Source: Nephrocerus scutellatus (Eukaryota; Arthropoda; Insecta; Diptera; Pipunculidae). Taken from it: a stretch of 64,000 bases of DNA. Position 1 is the stretch's first letter. The number at the start of each line of letters is the position of its first letter. Positions 32,461 to 44,249 of the stretch are shown here, piece by piece. Location: NCBI GenBank assembly GCA_947095585.1, contig OX352763.1, forward strand, positions 40,970,010-41,034,009, read 5' to 3'. The notes under the pieces are model-generated. The model had not been told where the DNA came from. It ran no database searches and saw nothing but the letters and a program-made list of their open reading frames with translations. Made by a program: the position numbers and the translations under genes.

Positions 32461-32960
32461 AATTCTCTATATTAACTTCACTTGCCCGTGTGTTTGTGGG
32501 TTTGTGGGCTTGTGGGTTTGTAGGCTTGTGGATTTGTCATGGATTCTTGCGATCAATTTTTAACCCACTTCCTACATTGAAATTTGGCACAAATGTATAT
32601 CTCCCATGACAACACTTTCTATTAAAATTTGAGGCCCCTCGGGCCGCGGGGTCGGGGGGCTCCCATACAAATATTTTACAAAATGTACCCGATTTTCTTT
32701 AAATTTTGTACACATATGTGTCTTCGATGGAAAACACTTTTTGTAAAAATTTGGAGCGATCGGCCCCCTCGGGACCCCAATATACAATTTTTAAATATCG
32801 CTATATCGGCATCAGATCACGGCAAAGTATGAGCTCTGTGCTTTGTGAGCAGCGCTGTTCGCTGCCGCTGCGTCATTTTGAATGATTTTGCCACAAAACG
32901 AGCACGTAGTGTATGTGTGTGTGTATCCCCGATTAGAGAATTTACAGGAAAAATTTTAAT
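32460..32960. repeat. modular repeat M with its non-modular segment
   Basis: Boundary AATTCTCTATATTAACTTCA, a TGTGGGTTTGTGGGCTTGTG tract (32490-32535), two modules (GGGCCGCGGGGTCGGGGGG, ACACATATGTGTCTTCGATG), then GGCATCAGATCACGG, AGCAGCGCTGTTCGC and the closing TTAGAGAATTTACAGGAAAA. This is the most complete arrangement of the family in the window. Confidence 0.75.
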
Positions 32961-33110
32961 TTTTATGGGTTGTTTTTTTATATTCTACGTATGACGCATG
33001 TCACATTTCGCGTGTTGCTGCACGATGGTTTGAAATCGTGTCATTTTCTCGTTTTTTTATATCTTTTTTAACCACCTTTCGCACGGCCTAGAGGGCTGAA
33101 ATTTTGACAG

Positions 33111-33600
33111 CGGCACAATGTCAGTGGCCCATTTTGTATAACGCTTTTCGTGCATAACGCGAAGACCGCTCATCCGATATAGCTGAAACTTTGTGATGCG
33201 GTGGGGACGGTTGGGCTGAATGTTTGTGTGGGGTTAGTTTGGTAATGGTGTTAAGCGGGTTGACGCGGTGGGCTTGGCTCGAAGACCGTGATTTTTTTTA
33301 TACGTAAACTTATTACTTATTACTTATTTTTATACAAGGCACAACTCTCTGAATGACTTGCGCCATGGCGATAAGGTAGGCCCTTTATTAAAATTAAAAT
33401 TAAAATAAATATAACAATAATAATAGTGCTGTTATATGTGGTGAGTGGGGGGTATATCAAGGTGGGCCTTGACAGGTCTAAGGGGTCAGTTGGGTGCAGG
33501 GTAGTATGGTGGGGGCAGCCAGGTAACGCTGGGTATTTCAGATCGTATTTAATAAATCAGGCTTAACCGGTTTCATTGAATATATATCTTGTTCGTTTAA
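33111..33600. other. no gene recognised
   Basis: Spacer between repeat T and the gypsy element; may contain the gypsy 5' LTR or leader, but no LTR boundaries could be fixed. Confidence 0.35.
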
Positions 33601-33650
33601 TTGACTGCGTAATTTGAGTCGTTCTTACCCACGATTGTTATTACTCCAGA

Positions 33651-36110
33651 ATGTCTGACTCCGAAGAAAAAAAGAACGAATTTAAACGGCCAACACCAAA
33701 TCTTTCGTCGGTCCGAATTAACCAGACGAATATTTACAAAGTCTCAATTATATTCGCCTTTCAATCGGGACGATCCCAAAATTTGGTTTACGCAGTTGGA
33801 GGCGCAATTCGAGATCGGTGAAATTTCTATCGATACAACCATATACGGACATTTAAGTGCGGCTCTTGACCCCGATACGGTCAAGTGCGTTCGTGACAAG
33901 ATTCTTAAGCCTCCAACAACCAGGGAAGTTCTCTTATAGCAGCTGTAATCGAACGATTGACCGATTCAGCTAAGATAAAGCTAAATCGTCTTTTGTCAAC
34001 TTTTGTCCTTTGTATTCAACTCGGCGACAAAAAACCTTCCCAACTTTTACGAGAAATGGAGTCACTGTCCGAGAACCAAATTACAGAAACGGTTCTTAGG
34101 AATGTGTGGCTACAGCGGCTACCAACGCATACACAAGCAATTTTTCATGTTTGGAAGACGCCGATTTATCGAAACTTGCGACGACGGCTAATAAAATAAT
34201 GGATGTAGCCTGCGGGCATTCACACATTCCATTCAAATTCAAACAGGGCCATATACCGACCATCTTGCGAGTTAACCGCACGAGTTGACGCTTTGTCTGA
34301 TCGCGTTGAGAATCTATTCAGATCTCGTTTCTCCGCTAACAATTCATCTTCGGGCGGTCGCAATAATGGTTCGGCACAACAGCGGAATACGGCGCGCAAC
34401 CGATCTCGTCATCGCAGTTCATGTACAAAAGCACGCGACTTGTTTGTATCATTACCGATTTGGTATCAAAGCAATAAAGTGTTTAAAACCCTGTACCGAC
34501 ACCGACACCCTACACTAAGGCCGACAATCGAAAAACCAGTAGGTTCCTTACTGTGTTCGGCAGGTGATGGCAACCTTTATTCTAATTGCCGTCTCATTAT
34601 AGTTGACTTTCATAGCAAACAGCAGTTTTTTATTAACACAGGTGCCGAAATTTCGGTGATACCACCAACATCTCTTGAAAAATCGAACGTATCATCTTTC
34701 AAACTTTATGCCGCAAATACATCGACGTTAAGTTTGTAATAGCAAATGTCAATTGCTGTATTCTCGGTGCTGATTTCCTTTTACATTCAGGTTTATTAGT
34801 CGACATTAAGAATAAAAAACTTATCGATCTAGTTACTTAATCAGGCGTCAAAGGCAAGTCAATTTCTATACCATCATACGGTATTACGACAGCCAAGTCC
34901 GAAGCATTTATTTCGGAAATTTTAAATTAATTTTCCGAATTCTAATCGATTACGCAAAAAACAACGATGTTTAGGTACAATCAAACATAACGTCACACAT
35001 TGCAACGAAACTACCGGTCCACCATGAAGCGCGAAAGTTCGCCGTTTAAGTACCGAGAAGATGCAAGTAGCGAAAAATGAAATTGAAGTTTGGTAAGTCA
35101 AGGTGTTTGTATACCTTCCAAAGCAATTGGGCCAGCCCACTTCACAGAGCTAAGAAAGAAGATGGAAACTGGCGACTTTGTGGTGACCGAAACGAAAAAA
35201 CAAAGCCCGATCGCTATCCAATTCCATTTGTAACCGATTTCACCCATCAGCTCGAAGCATGCGAGTACTTTTCCAAGGTTGATCTTATTAGAGCTTATCA
35301 AGGTACTAGTCGAAGATAAAGATATCGAAAACATAGCAATTTGTATACCGTTTGGATTGTTTGAACTCCTTCGTATGACCTTAAGTCTATGGAATGCGGC
35401 TCAAACATTCCAATGGCTAATACACTCCATATTTCTTGACTTACCTTTTGCTTTCCCATACATCGATGACCTTTTAATCGCGTCGAAAATCATGGATGAT
35501 CATCTCAAGCATTTAAAAATAGTTTTGCAAAGACTTAGCGACGCAGGTTAAGTTATCAACCTCAATAAATGCGTTTTCGCGGTCAAAGAAATAAGTTTCC
35601 TAGGATTCGGAATTTCAGCAAAAGAAATTTATCCGGATAAGTTTCGCATCACAGCGATCACAAGCTTTCCAATGCATTCTACGTCTAAAGGTCTACAGCG
35701 TTTCCTAGGCATGATCAATTACTACTGAATTTTTCTGCCTAAGGCGGCGCATAATCAAGCAAACTTATACGCATTCTTAAAAGGTGTTAAGAAAAAGGAC
35801 AACCCACCACTAGCTTTGAACGACGAATCTATCAAGTCTTTCGAAACGTGTAAATTACGCCTTGCCGAAGCGACACAACTAACGTTTCCCTCTGTAAACA
35901 AACGTGAAACTCCCTATTATGGTCGACGCCTCCACGGCAGCAATCGCCGCAGTATTATAGCAACATTCCGAAATTTGTTGCCATTATGTTTGTTTTCTCG
36001 AAAGCTTAACGACGCCGAAACTCGATACAGTACATAGGATCGAGAGCTTTTGCGGCTTATGCGGCGGTTTGCATTACATCAAAATCCTGACAACGACGAA
36101 CAGAATGTAA
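33651..36110 (+). mobile_element. decayed Ty3/gypsy retrotransposon (gag, protease, RT, RNase H)
   Basis: Starting at an ATG at 33651, broken frames give gag (DSAKIKLNRLL, LGDKKPSQLLREMESLS, WLQRLPTHTQAI), then at 34293-34739 a protease with INTGAEISVIPP. The catalytic motif is NTG where DTG/DSG is expected, so the active aspartate is lost. RT follows at 35077-35710 (DRYPIPFVTDFTHQLE, FSKVDLIRAYQ, LPFAFPYIDDLLIASK with the YxDD box, GLQRFLGMINYY), and RNase H-region pieces at 35816-36060 (LFSRKLNDAETRYST). At least six stops or shifts are present and no integrase is seen; a SINE piece abuts the 3' side. It resembles CsRn1-like elements. Confidence 0.85.
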
Positions 36111-36117
36111 TGTTACG

Positions 36118-36250
36118 AAATCTCGCGAATGGGTGAGAAACGTTCCGAGAGTAATAACTTGTCACTTCTTCTCAAGCTTCTAAATTCACCGTTCGGATCC
36201 GGCCTTAAATATTAGGTCCCTTCCATTTGTGTCCAAAAATATACATGCAT
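36118..36250 (+). mobile_element. SINE body fragment
   Basis: TCTCGCGAATGGGTGAGAAAC, CGTTCGGATCCGGCCTTAAA and TCCCTTCCATTTGTGTCC match the SINE body. Head and tail are missing. It sits at the broken 3' edge of the gypsy element. Confidence 0.75.
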
Positions 36251-37470
36251 AAAGCCGTAAATAAATCCAAAAATCTTTAGGATTTAAAAACTAAAGCCAA
36301 GCCGGCTTTGCCAAAGCAACACAGCTAAATGTTACGAAAAGTAGTTAGTAGCGCTGATAATGGGGTTCGAATCCTAGACAAATCGCAATATACAGGCTCG
36401 TCCAAAAATAAATTATTAAATTAGAATTGAAAAATAGCACGACTTATTAGATTATTTGAAATTTTTAATGTAACCACCTGTAAGTTTGAATCATTATGTA
36501 GGTCAAAAATTTAGTTAAACCGGTCTGTGCGGTTTGCCCGGTTGCTTACATTTTTTTGTTGCATGTATGTGGAATATGAAGAAAATTCATAATGTTTCCA
36601 GTGAAGACAAATCGAATCAAATGACAAATTGTGGTACGTGCCAAGCCAAATAACATCAGATGTTGACGTTAGTAAAAAGGTGGCTAACTTTCACAAAATA
36701 TGCAAATCGGTTAGATGTGATCTCAGATCAAAAGTTGGATTCCATCTTTTTATATTTATGGAAAACGATAAAGTTGACATCCAAAAAATTAATCCGCGCC
36801 GGATATTTCCAGATATTTCGATTTCGAATGTCGTCAAATTTGTCGACTTTTTGACTAAACGCGATTGTTGAGTCATACGACTAGTCGTAATTTTGAATGA
36901 ATTGTAGGTGTAGGTGTTTTAGTCGTACAAACGTAAAAAATAATTATTTTGATATGAAATCAAAAAGTAATATTTAGTTTTTTTTTATATTATTTATAAT
37001 ATTATTACGAAAATAAATAAAAAAAATTAATTTTTGATCTATTATGCATGTTGCTACATTCATTTGAATGACGCGAGGAGCGCCGACCTTTTGGCGTTTT
37101 TTTATTAAGTACGTATTTGTAATTTTGTCAAAACAAACTTCGTTGCTTACATAAAATATTTAATTTAATTAATAAAAATATTAAAATTTAAAAAAAATAT
37201 AAATTAAAGATTATAAAAAATGTGTAACTTTCCAAGCCAAGCGCTAATTTTATTTCGACGTTTCACACACAAAAAGTAACCAAGTATAAACAGCAACAAA
37301 ATATGATGTCGAAATGACGCTATCGGGCAAAAGTTTTAGTTCGACATTTTTTTTATCGTACATGCTTCAATAACTTTGATATGTCGATATTACGACTTTA
37401 AAGGTTTCGACGGCGTAATTCGAAAGCCAAAATACATAGTTTCATTATCGGTCCCACGAACAGACCTAGT
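36251..37470. other. AT-rich intergenic stretch upstream of the RNF141-like gene
   Basis: An isolated B-box-like GGTTCGAATCCTAG at 36365 lacks a tRNA fold. An 80-codon frame at 36629-36871 is unsupported. The last part probably holds the promoter of the downstream gene, but no motif could be assigned. Confidence 0.4.
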
Positions 37471-37643
37471 GCAGACATCATTTGAACTGTCAGTTGTCAA
37501 AATTGCATCGACCATCGATTATCGTTTATCGCCATATCAAAGATAACATCGTATTTTTTTTTTCTTCAAATTATTTTGCTAAATTGTATCAAAAAAACAG
37601 TGTAAAACTGTTTCAGTCCCATTTCCTGGTGAGAGTTTTCGCA

Positions 37644-38599
37644 ATGGGTCAAGCACAAAGTATAACAGACACTGTAATCCCAGACACTGTAGACGCAGTT
37701 CACATGCAAATGGTCCGCCATGCAAAAGTTCTATCGGAAATTAATTCTCTCACTTATGAGGACTTCAAAGAATGTTTAGAGTCTTTAAATGCACTGTAAG
37801 CACTATTTCTCATTTTTTATCTACGTACGAAATATACTGAATCTACAATAAAGTTCTAGAAAATGCATAGATCCATCAGGCAAGCAACTTGTGTTTCTTG
37901 TAAAAAAGGGGACAGACACATCACTACTTTGGAAGGCCACAGTCAAGATCGCCTGTGTTAAGGTTGACCCGAGCACCCATCAGATAGACAGTTATAAATT
38001 TTTGAATCTCAAACAATTCCTTTGTGTATTCAAAACCTTTGATTCCCATCTGAAGAATCTAATATCGAGTGAGAACCAAAGGGTGGTATGTCTATAACGA
38101 TTTATTTTGAATCCTTCCTTGAGTAATAATGTTTAATAAACCATTTATGTAGCAACGTCGCGGATCCCAATCACCTATTGATGAACAGCCTAACAATCAA
38201 ATTACAGCCTCGATACTTTTGCAACAAATTAATACAATGGTCGACAGCCCAAAAAGTGACAATAGTCCCACATCATCATTTCGGTGCTTTCAATCGGACC
38301 ATTTCGATGAATGTTCGATATGTTTAGATCGACAAACGGAAGTAATTCTTCCGTGCGCTCACAGTTTTTGCACGCCTTGCATTGAGCAATGGTATTATTA
38401 CTGTCTATTTCAATAAATGTAGCCTTAATAAAACGTAGGGCTTTCCCTCAGGAATGTAAACAATAAAACATGTCCTATTTGCTGCGAGGCTCTATGCAGC
38501 ACAGATGACACCTGGATATTGTCGGAACTTCCGGGCGTAGAGGAGATCAATGATAAAATCTGCCACGAACTAATGAATTTGTCCGAAACAACTAAATAG
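37644..38599 (+). CDS. RNF141: RING finger protein 141-like E3 ubiquitin ligase
   Basis: Four coding exons: 37644-37795, 37860-38085, 38153-38391, 38452-38599, all with GT/AG ends and consistent phase, giving 254 residues (vertebrate RNF141 is about 230). The start MGQAQS keeps the N-terminal glycine context of RNF141, which suggests myristoylation. The middle ([31 protein letters not shown]) matches the family's conserved central region. Residues 180-216 form a C3HC4 RING (CSIC, then [11 protein letters not shown], then CPIC), split by the last intron. RING proteins bring E2~ubiquitin to substrates; the substrate is unknown. AATAAA signals lie at 38806-38817. The gene converges on Sds3. Identification is by remembered similarity and is strong. 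Confidence 0.9.
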
Positions 38600-38819
38600 A
38601 CAAAGGCGGATAATAATGTTGACAAACAAATGTATATTTTCGTTGTAAAGTATATTATTTAAGAGTAGCAAACTTGGTCTAAGCCATCTTTGGTATGTGA
38701 CGGATATATTTTCTCGTATAAGCTTAGTACACAGAGAGCTTTCAAAAGATCGCTTGTCTTTTTAATATTCAAGATCCTGAAGCGCTTTGCTGATTAAACG
38801 AACCCAATAAAATAAATCC

Positions 38820-39130
38820 CAAGATATAAGAAATGTAAAAATCCTTAAACTTCATTCCTCAAATATTCCGATGTTAGTATTATTTTTCATTGCTTCCTTG
38901 GAAGTTATGGGCTGCCATTGATTAAAAGTTTGAGGCTATTACATGGAGAGAATCTTTCCCCAAAAAACGGAAGGCTAGAGAAGACAAGAAACGCTTTTTT
39001 TGGCTAATTTAGCTGCTTTCTCGTTACTGTCAATCGTTGTATCCCTTTTTTATACAGGAAATTGTAGGAGATTAAAATTTATTCATTTGGTCGAAAGTCT
39101 TATATTGGGCAATTAATTACTAAATTAATT
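38820..39130. other. intergenic, downstream of the RNF141-like gene
   Basis: No coding signal. It leads into the 5'-truncated edge of the LINE. Confidence 0.4.
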
Positions 39131-39139
39131 AATTACTAA

Positions 39140-42055
39140 ACAACATCGTAGCGTTGAAAAAAGTACCTTTGGAAAATCGATAAACTCTATTGCTGAACTT
39201 GACAACTCAGCAAACGACCTTACCGAGGCAATCATAAACTCCTACCACGCAAGTTCCCATATAATTCGCATCAGGTGCACCAGGGACGTTCCATGGTGGA
39301 ATCATGACCTCGAGGCTAAACGAAGAGAAGTTCGTAAACTCTTTAACAAAGCCAAGCGTACACACACCTGGACGGCCTATAAAACTGCCCTAACCAGATA
39401 CAACGTGGCTTTAAGGGACAGCAAAAGAAAAAGCTGGAGAGAGTTTTGCGAAAGCATCGACACACTGCCAACAGCTTGTCAACTACACAAAGCCCTCTCA
39501 CTTGTCCACAAAATTCCACTTGGTTCGGTAAAAAAACCAAACGGTGAACTTACATCCTCTAGACAAGAAACTCTTGAGTGTCTGGTTAAGAGTCATTTTC
39601 GCAAGTGCATCATACTGGATAATCAAGAAGTATACGAGGATATAAACATGCACCCACACCTTATCTCAACTGAAGCCTACAGACGCTCAGCCAGCATTTT
39701 CCCACCAGAAAGCATCGCTGGGCGATAAACTCTTTCGGTCCATACAAGTCTCCAGGTGGAGACGGGCTGTATCCAATCCTCCTGCAGCAAGGCATTAAAT
39801 TAATAGAACCAGTACTCGTAAAACTCTACAGAGCCAGAATACGTTCCAAGGTGCTGGAGAGATGTGCGGGTTCTGTTCTTACCAAAAGGAGGAAAGAAAT
39901 CCCCCGAGGATACTAGGTCGTATAGACCTATCAGTCTTACATCCTTCATCCTAAAGTCTATGGAGAAAATAATAGGCCATTACGTAAGGTCGAATGCGCT
40001 TCAACGAATTCCCTTGAATAACAGCCAACACGCATACCAGACTGGTAAATCGACGGAAACAGCACTACATGAGCTGACAACTGAAATCGAAGACACACTT
40101 CGAAGCAAAGAAATGTTATTATGCGCGTTCATCGACATACAAGGCGCTTTTGACAACACAAGCTTCGAAGTAATTCAAACACAATCCAGATCAAGGGGCA
40201 TCGACTCCTCTACCATAGGATGGTCATGAGCATGCTAAGAAGCAGGAAGATTCAAGCCTCATTCGGCGAGGAAAGCATCACAATAGCGGCAACCAGAGGC
40301 TGTCCACAAGGTGGTGTCTTATCGCCCCTTCTGTGGCTATTAGTGATGGATCAGCTGCTCGCTAGGCTGGAAAACAACGGCCTAACTAATATTAGCTATG
40401 CAGATGACCTAGTCCTAGTAGTTCGCGGCAAATCCGAGAGCACGATAACAGATCGCATGCAGGTTGCTCTCAAACAAGTCAAAGACTGGTGCAAAGAGGT
40501 GGGACTAAGCGTCAATCCTGACAAGATAGTTTGCACCCTATTCACCAAAAGACAAAAAGTAACGCTAGCAGCAATACAATTCCAAGGCAAAACCCTTCAA
40601 TTAATGCCAGAAGCTAAATATTTAGGGGTATTGTTTTACAAAAAACTAACATGGAACCCCCACATATCATATATCACAAACAAAGCTAATAAAGCTTACT
40701 TTTCCTGTCAGCGTATGTTTGGCAAAACGTGGGGAATAAACCCGCAAATTACCCTCTGGCTATACCAAAGCATAATGAGACCCAGGATTACATACGCGGC
40801 CCTGGTTTGGTGGCCAAAAACAGAGCAATCAACGACACGCTCAAAACTGAACAAAATTCAAAGACTAATATGTCTAACTGCAACGGGTGCAGTTAGGAGC
40901 TGCCCAACGGCAGCTCTGGAAAAACTTCTAGGACTCCCTCCCCTGCACATACACATCAAAAGCGAGGCTGTATCAAGAGCCACAAAACAAAATCCTTAAA
41001 CAAATAAAGGCAAACAAACCAGGACACACTAGTATCATAACCAAAATAGACTTGGAATATGTAACTGTCCAACCATCAGACCTAATGATAAAAACTACTA
41101 ATTTCAAAAGGAATTTTTCAATTAAAATACCCGATCGGAATCAAGTTGAAAATATCATAAGTACCATTCCAAACCATGCATCCATCTGGTATACAGACGG
41201 ATCAAAAACAAACAGGAACCGGAGCAGGAGTATTCGGACCCAGAATCACCCTACGAATACCCCTAGGTAGATCTCCAACAATATTCCAGGCAGAAACTAT
41301 AGCAATAGAAGCCTGCGTCCTGGAATGTACTAAAAGAAAGTACAATAGAACCGAGATCTATGTGATCTCAGACAGTCAAGCAACAAAATCACACTTATGT
41401 GGTCTCCCGGACACTCAGGCATATCAGGAAACGAGGCAGCAGACCTATGCGCAAGAGAAGGCGCAGAAGGAATTTTCACTGGCCCAAAACCCAGCATTGC
41501 CTACTGGAATGCCATATCAACAGAAAAATTAAAGAGTGGGAAATCGCTACTATCGAAGCAGAATGGAATTCTTCGTCTGGGATGAGACAAGCCAAGAAGC
41601 TTATAAACTACAACATTAGTCATATGGACAGGGCCATCAAACTGGACCGCCATACACTAAGAACACTAATCTGGTATATGACAGGACATGGCCCATTCCA
41701 AGACCATCTTTTGAAAATGGGCAAATCCCAATCAGACCGCTACCGATTCTGTAACGAGGCAAAGGAAACGTCAGAGCATATACTCTTCGTATGCGTAGCC
41801 CTCACCCAGAAAAGAATGAAACATCTCAAGGCCTATACGGTTCCATGGCCGAATGCCAGACAAACCGCATTGTCAGATGTGGTGGCATTCACGAAGGAAC
41901 TGAACAACCACATAATGTGGTAAAACGTCAGGGACGCACAATAGACCTAAATTTTTTAAACCAACTGAAACTTAAAATGTTGATAAAACTCACAAAATTA
42001 ATTATTCGAATGTATTTTATTAAAAGCAACGTATGTATATTGTACATATCGTGAT
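39140..42055 (+). mobile_element. RNase H-bearing LINE (LOA/I-like), 5'-truncated
   Basis: Plus-strand pieces in order: the end of the endonuclease-RT linker (VPWWNHDLEAKRREVRKLFN); RT at 39864-40229 (FLPKGGKKSPEDTRSYRPIS, NSQHAYQTGKSTETALH); RT palm at 40220-40999 (RGCPQGGVLSPLLW, ISYADDLVLVV with an intact YADD); RNase H from about 41190 (WYTDGSK, then QAETIAIEAC and ISDSQA); and a C-terminal MTGHGPFQDHLLKMGKSQSD with a CNEAKETSEHILFVC zinc motif. Several frameshifts break the ORF (near 39720, 40225, 41000, 41250 and 41400). A minus-strand relative is at 59.04-60.58 kb. It lies in the gap between the convergent 3' ends of the RNF141-like gene and Sds3. The exact 3' end (41945-42055) is uncertain. 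Confidence 0.85.
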
Positions 42056-42089
42056 TGGATTATTATTGATCAGGAGTATTCTTCTTCTC

Positions 42090-43542
42090 TCAGTTGGCTC
42101 TCCTTTTGATTAAAATCTTTCCCTTTGCCAAGTATGACAAATTAATTTTAACTTTGTTATTGTCATTCACTTTTTTTACCCAGACCTACAATAAAATACA
42201 TTCACCATCAAACTAAGGAAAAATTAAAAGGACCCTTAAAGCAAACTCACAATTTCATTTCCAATTGCTGAAATAGTTGCAGCAAATTTTGGCAAGTCTT
42301 TCCCCTCAACGTAAACTTGTTGACCACGGTGAAACCATCGACGTTCATACAGTAGTTTACCATCTTCTATGCGAGTATCAACAAATGAATTTAACGGCTC
42401 TGGAAGCAATGAATTTTGTTGGTGATTGCCGAATGTTGACCCTACTCCATTTTGAGACATTGCTGCGGAAAATAGAAACATGAAATATGCTTTAGATCTA
42501 GGAAATAGATAATGTAATATATATATATGTATGATCAAAGTTCTTTCGTTTGAGAATAAGTCGGGTAAAATAAAGTCGATACTCTACACCACTTACTGGG
42601 TGTCAATTGTTTACCACGGTGAATTGTTTTCAGATCACTATCGATCTCTTTGTCATCCAATAAATATACTAGAAGCTGCCCAGTTGTGGGTTTACGCCGT
42701 TTCTCTACGACTGGAATGGGTTCATTTGGACGTCGTCGCAGTTTTCGCGTTACTGTCGGTTTAATCTATAAAACAGTTTGATGAACCATCGAAAAAAGGA
42801 GCGTTTGCTGAAGATAGTTACCTCCGTGGAATCACTTGTTAGCTCCAAAGTATAACGTTCGTTTTCAATAAGTTTCTTTTTATCTTCAAAATCAGTTAGG
42901 ACGTTGTCTTTGAGGTCGATCTAAAATGGTTCCAATATATTCATGAAATTTTGTGCTTAGAGCAATACACCAACAAAAAATAAACCTTTTTTTCTTCGTA
43001 CTCCTTGAGAGCTGCCTTTTTTTCCAGAAAGTAATCACGTTCAACACATTCTCGCAGATATTCTCGATAGATTTCATTCAGACGCAGTCGTTCCCGATAT
43101 TGATATTCGAGTTTCTTTATTCGCTTTGTATACTCTGGGTGGCAATTCTGTTTAAGTTCATCTAACTGTTTGTTTAGATTAGACAATTTGTCTTGGTACA
43201 TTCTGCAATGATAAAGGAATTGTTATTCAAGTATTCCAACTAAAATATGGCAACAAATCTTTAACATACTGTTCTTTGATCTCTATTGGTTCATTGTTGT
43301 TACTATTACTGTTGCTGCTGCGCCGATTATTATTTCGGTATTCAGTCTCGCTGGCTTCATCTGTGTCTATGAAATAAAACTTTTAAAGTTGAAAGAAAAA
43401 CATAACTTCTTAAAAGTTTACCTTCTTCGCTGTCAAATGCGATCTGGTCATAGTTGGTTGTCCGCGAATCATCGTTGAATTCAGCGTAGCGTTCGTCTTC
43501 GTACACATCGTAATTTTGATTTCCGCAGCTGTGGAAAGACAT
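42090..43542 (-). CDS. Sds3: Sin3/HDAC corepressor subunit SDS3
   Basis: Seven coding exons on the minus strand: 43542-43422, 43366-43270, 43202-42986, 42920-42822, 42765-42597, 42462-42251, 42185-42090, giving 336 residues. An acidic N-terminus (DEASETEYRNNN) is followed by the family's coiled coil (QMYQDKLSNLNKQLDELKQ, YQYRERLRLNEIYREYL, FLEKKAALKEYEEKK), then TRKLRRRPNEPIPVVEKRRK, and a Tudor-like C-terminus (RIEDGKLLYERRWFHRGQ, then KVNDNNKVKINLSYLAKGKI and RRAN). The domain order matches SDS3/SUDS3, which holds Sin3 and histone deacetylase together on chromatin. Reading straight through exon 6 stops at 42236, but the GTGAGT at 42250 and the downstream exon restore the conserved end. The exon 5 to 6 splice is the least certain. 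Confidence 0.9.
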
Positions 43543-43722
43543 GTTTTCTGCCTTTTTTGTATTTAAAAACAATATTTTCAACACAAATTATTCACTTCTC
43601 TGATTATTATTTAAAAACAAAACATATCACTTGTCACTACTCACTAGATAATCATGAGGATGACTAATTGACGACTAAAGCAAAATTAATGTCGTTTTTT
43701 TTAATAAAAAATTGTAGCAAGG

Positions 43723-44099
43723 AGTATTTTAATTGGAATCCGAATAAGGAATTCGAATGTCAAAACCAGCCAAAACCAGCAAAACAGCAGGTTTTCAAAT
43801 TCCAAAGAAGGAATTCGACACTGCAATTGTTGTTGTAATTCCTTATTCCTCGGCATATAAAATACGGCTTAAAACCAAACTAGGGTAGATCGAAATTCCC
43901 CTCTAACAGATCTGTATATTTTGGGAGATTTACTCCACTTTTCTTTAACTACATCAACAAAACAATAGCTGTATTTTATTGCCGAGGAATAAGGAATTAC
44001 AATAACAATAGACTATATATCCTCTTTTGAATAAGAAAACCTGCTGGTTTTGGCTGGTTTTGACATTCGAATTCGGATTCAGATTCCAAATAAAATACA
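43723..44099. mobile_element. foldback (palindromic) element 1
   Basis: The arms GAATGTCAAAACCAGCCAAA at left and the complement of TTTGGCTGGTTTTGACATTC at right, with inner arms GTAATTCCTTATTCCTCGGC and the complement of GCCGAGGAATAAGGAATTAC, make the whole segment an imperfect palindrome of about 377 bases. The centre (43885-43960) carries TAGATCGAAATTCCCCTCTAA, shared with the element at 47.6 kb. No coding capacity. Confidence 0.8.
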
Positions 44100-44124
44100 G
44101 TTAATGTAATTAAACAATTCTTGC

Positions 44125-44239
44125 CTTTCGTGTTTGATTTGCCGAGAAAAAATCTGAGCTTGAGCGCAGATTTCTAATGTCGTTGTTTTTTCTCTGCGTT
44201 CGAGCTCAGATTTTTTCTCGGCAAATCGAATACGAAAAG
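44125..44239. repeat. long inverted repeat (46-base arms, 22-base spacer)
   Basis: GATTTGCCGAGAAAAAATCT to 44170 pairs with AGATTTTTTCTCGGCAAATC up to 44239; arms are nearly perfect over 46 bases. Related single arms occur at 47700-47760 and 58480-58510. Confidence 0.85.
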
Positions 44240-44249
44240 TGAGAAACTT

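Noticed and set aside
36350..36390. B-box-like GGTTCGAATCCTAG near 36365
   Set aside because: No matching A box at the right distance and no tRNA fold.
42236..42250. Sds3 stop codon at 42236 by reading through exon 6
   Set aside because: A GTGAGT donor and a well-matched downstream exon at 42185-42090 restore the conserved SDS3 C-terminus.
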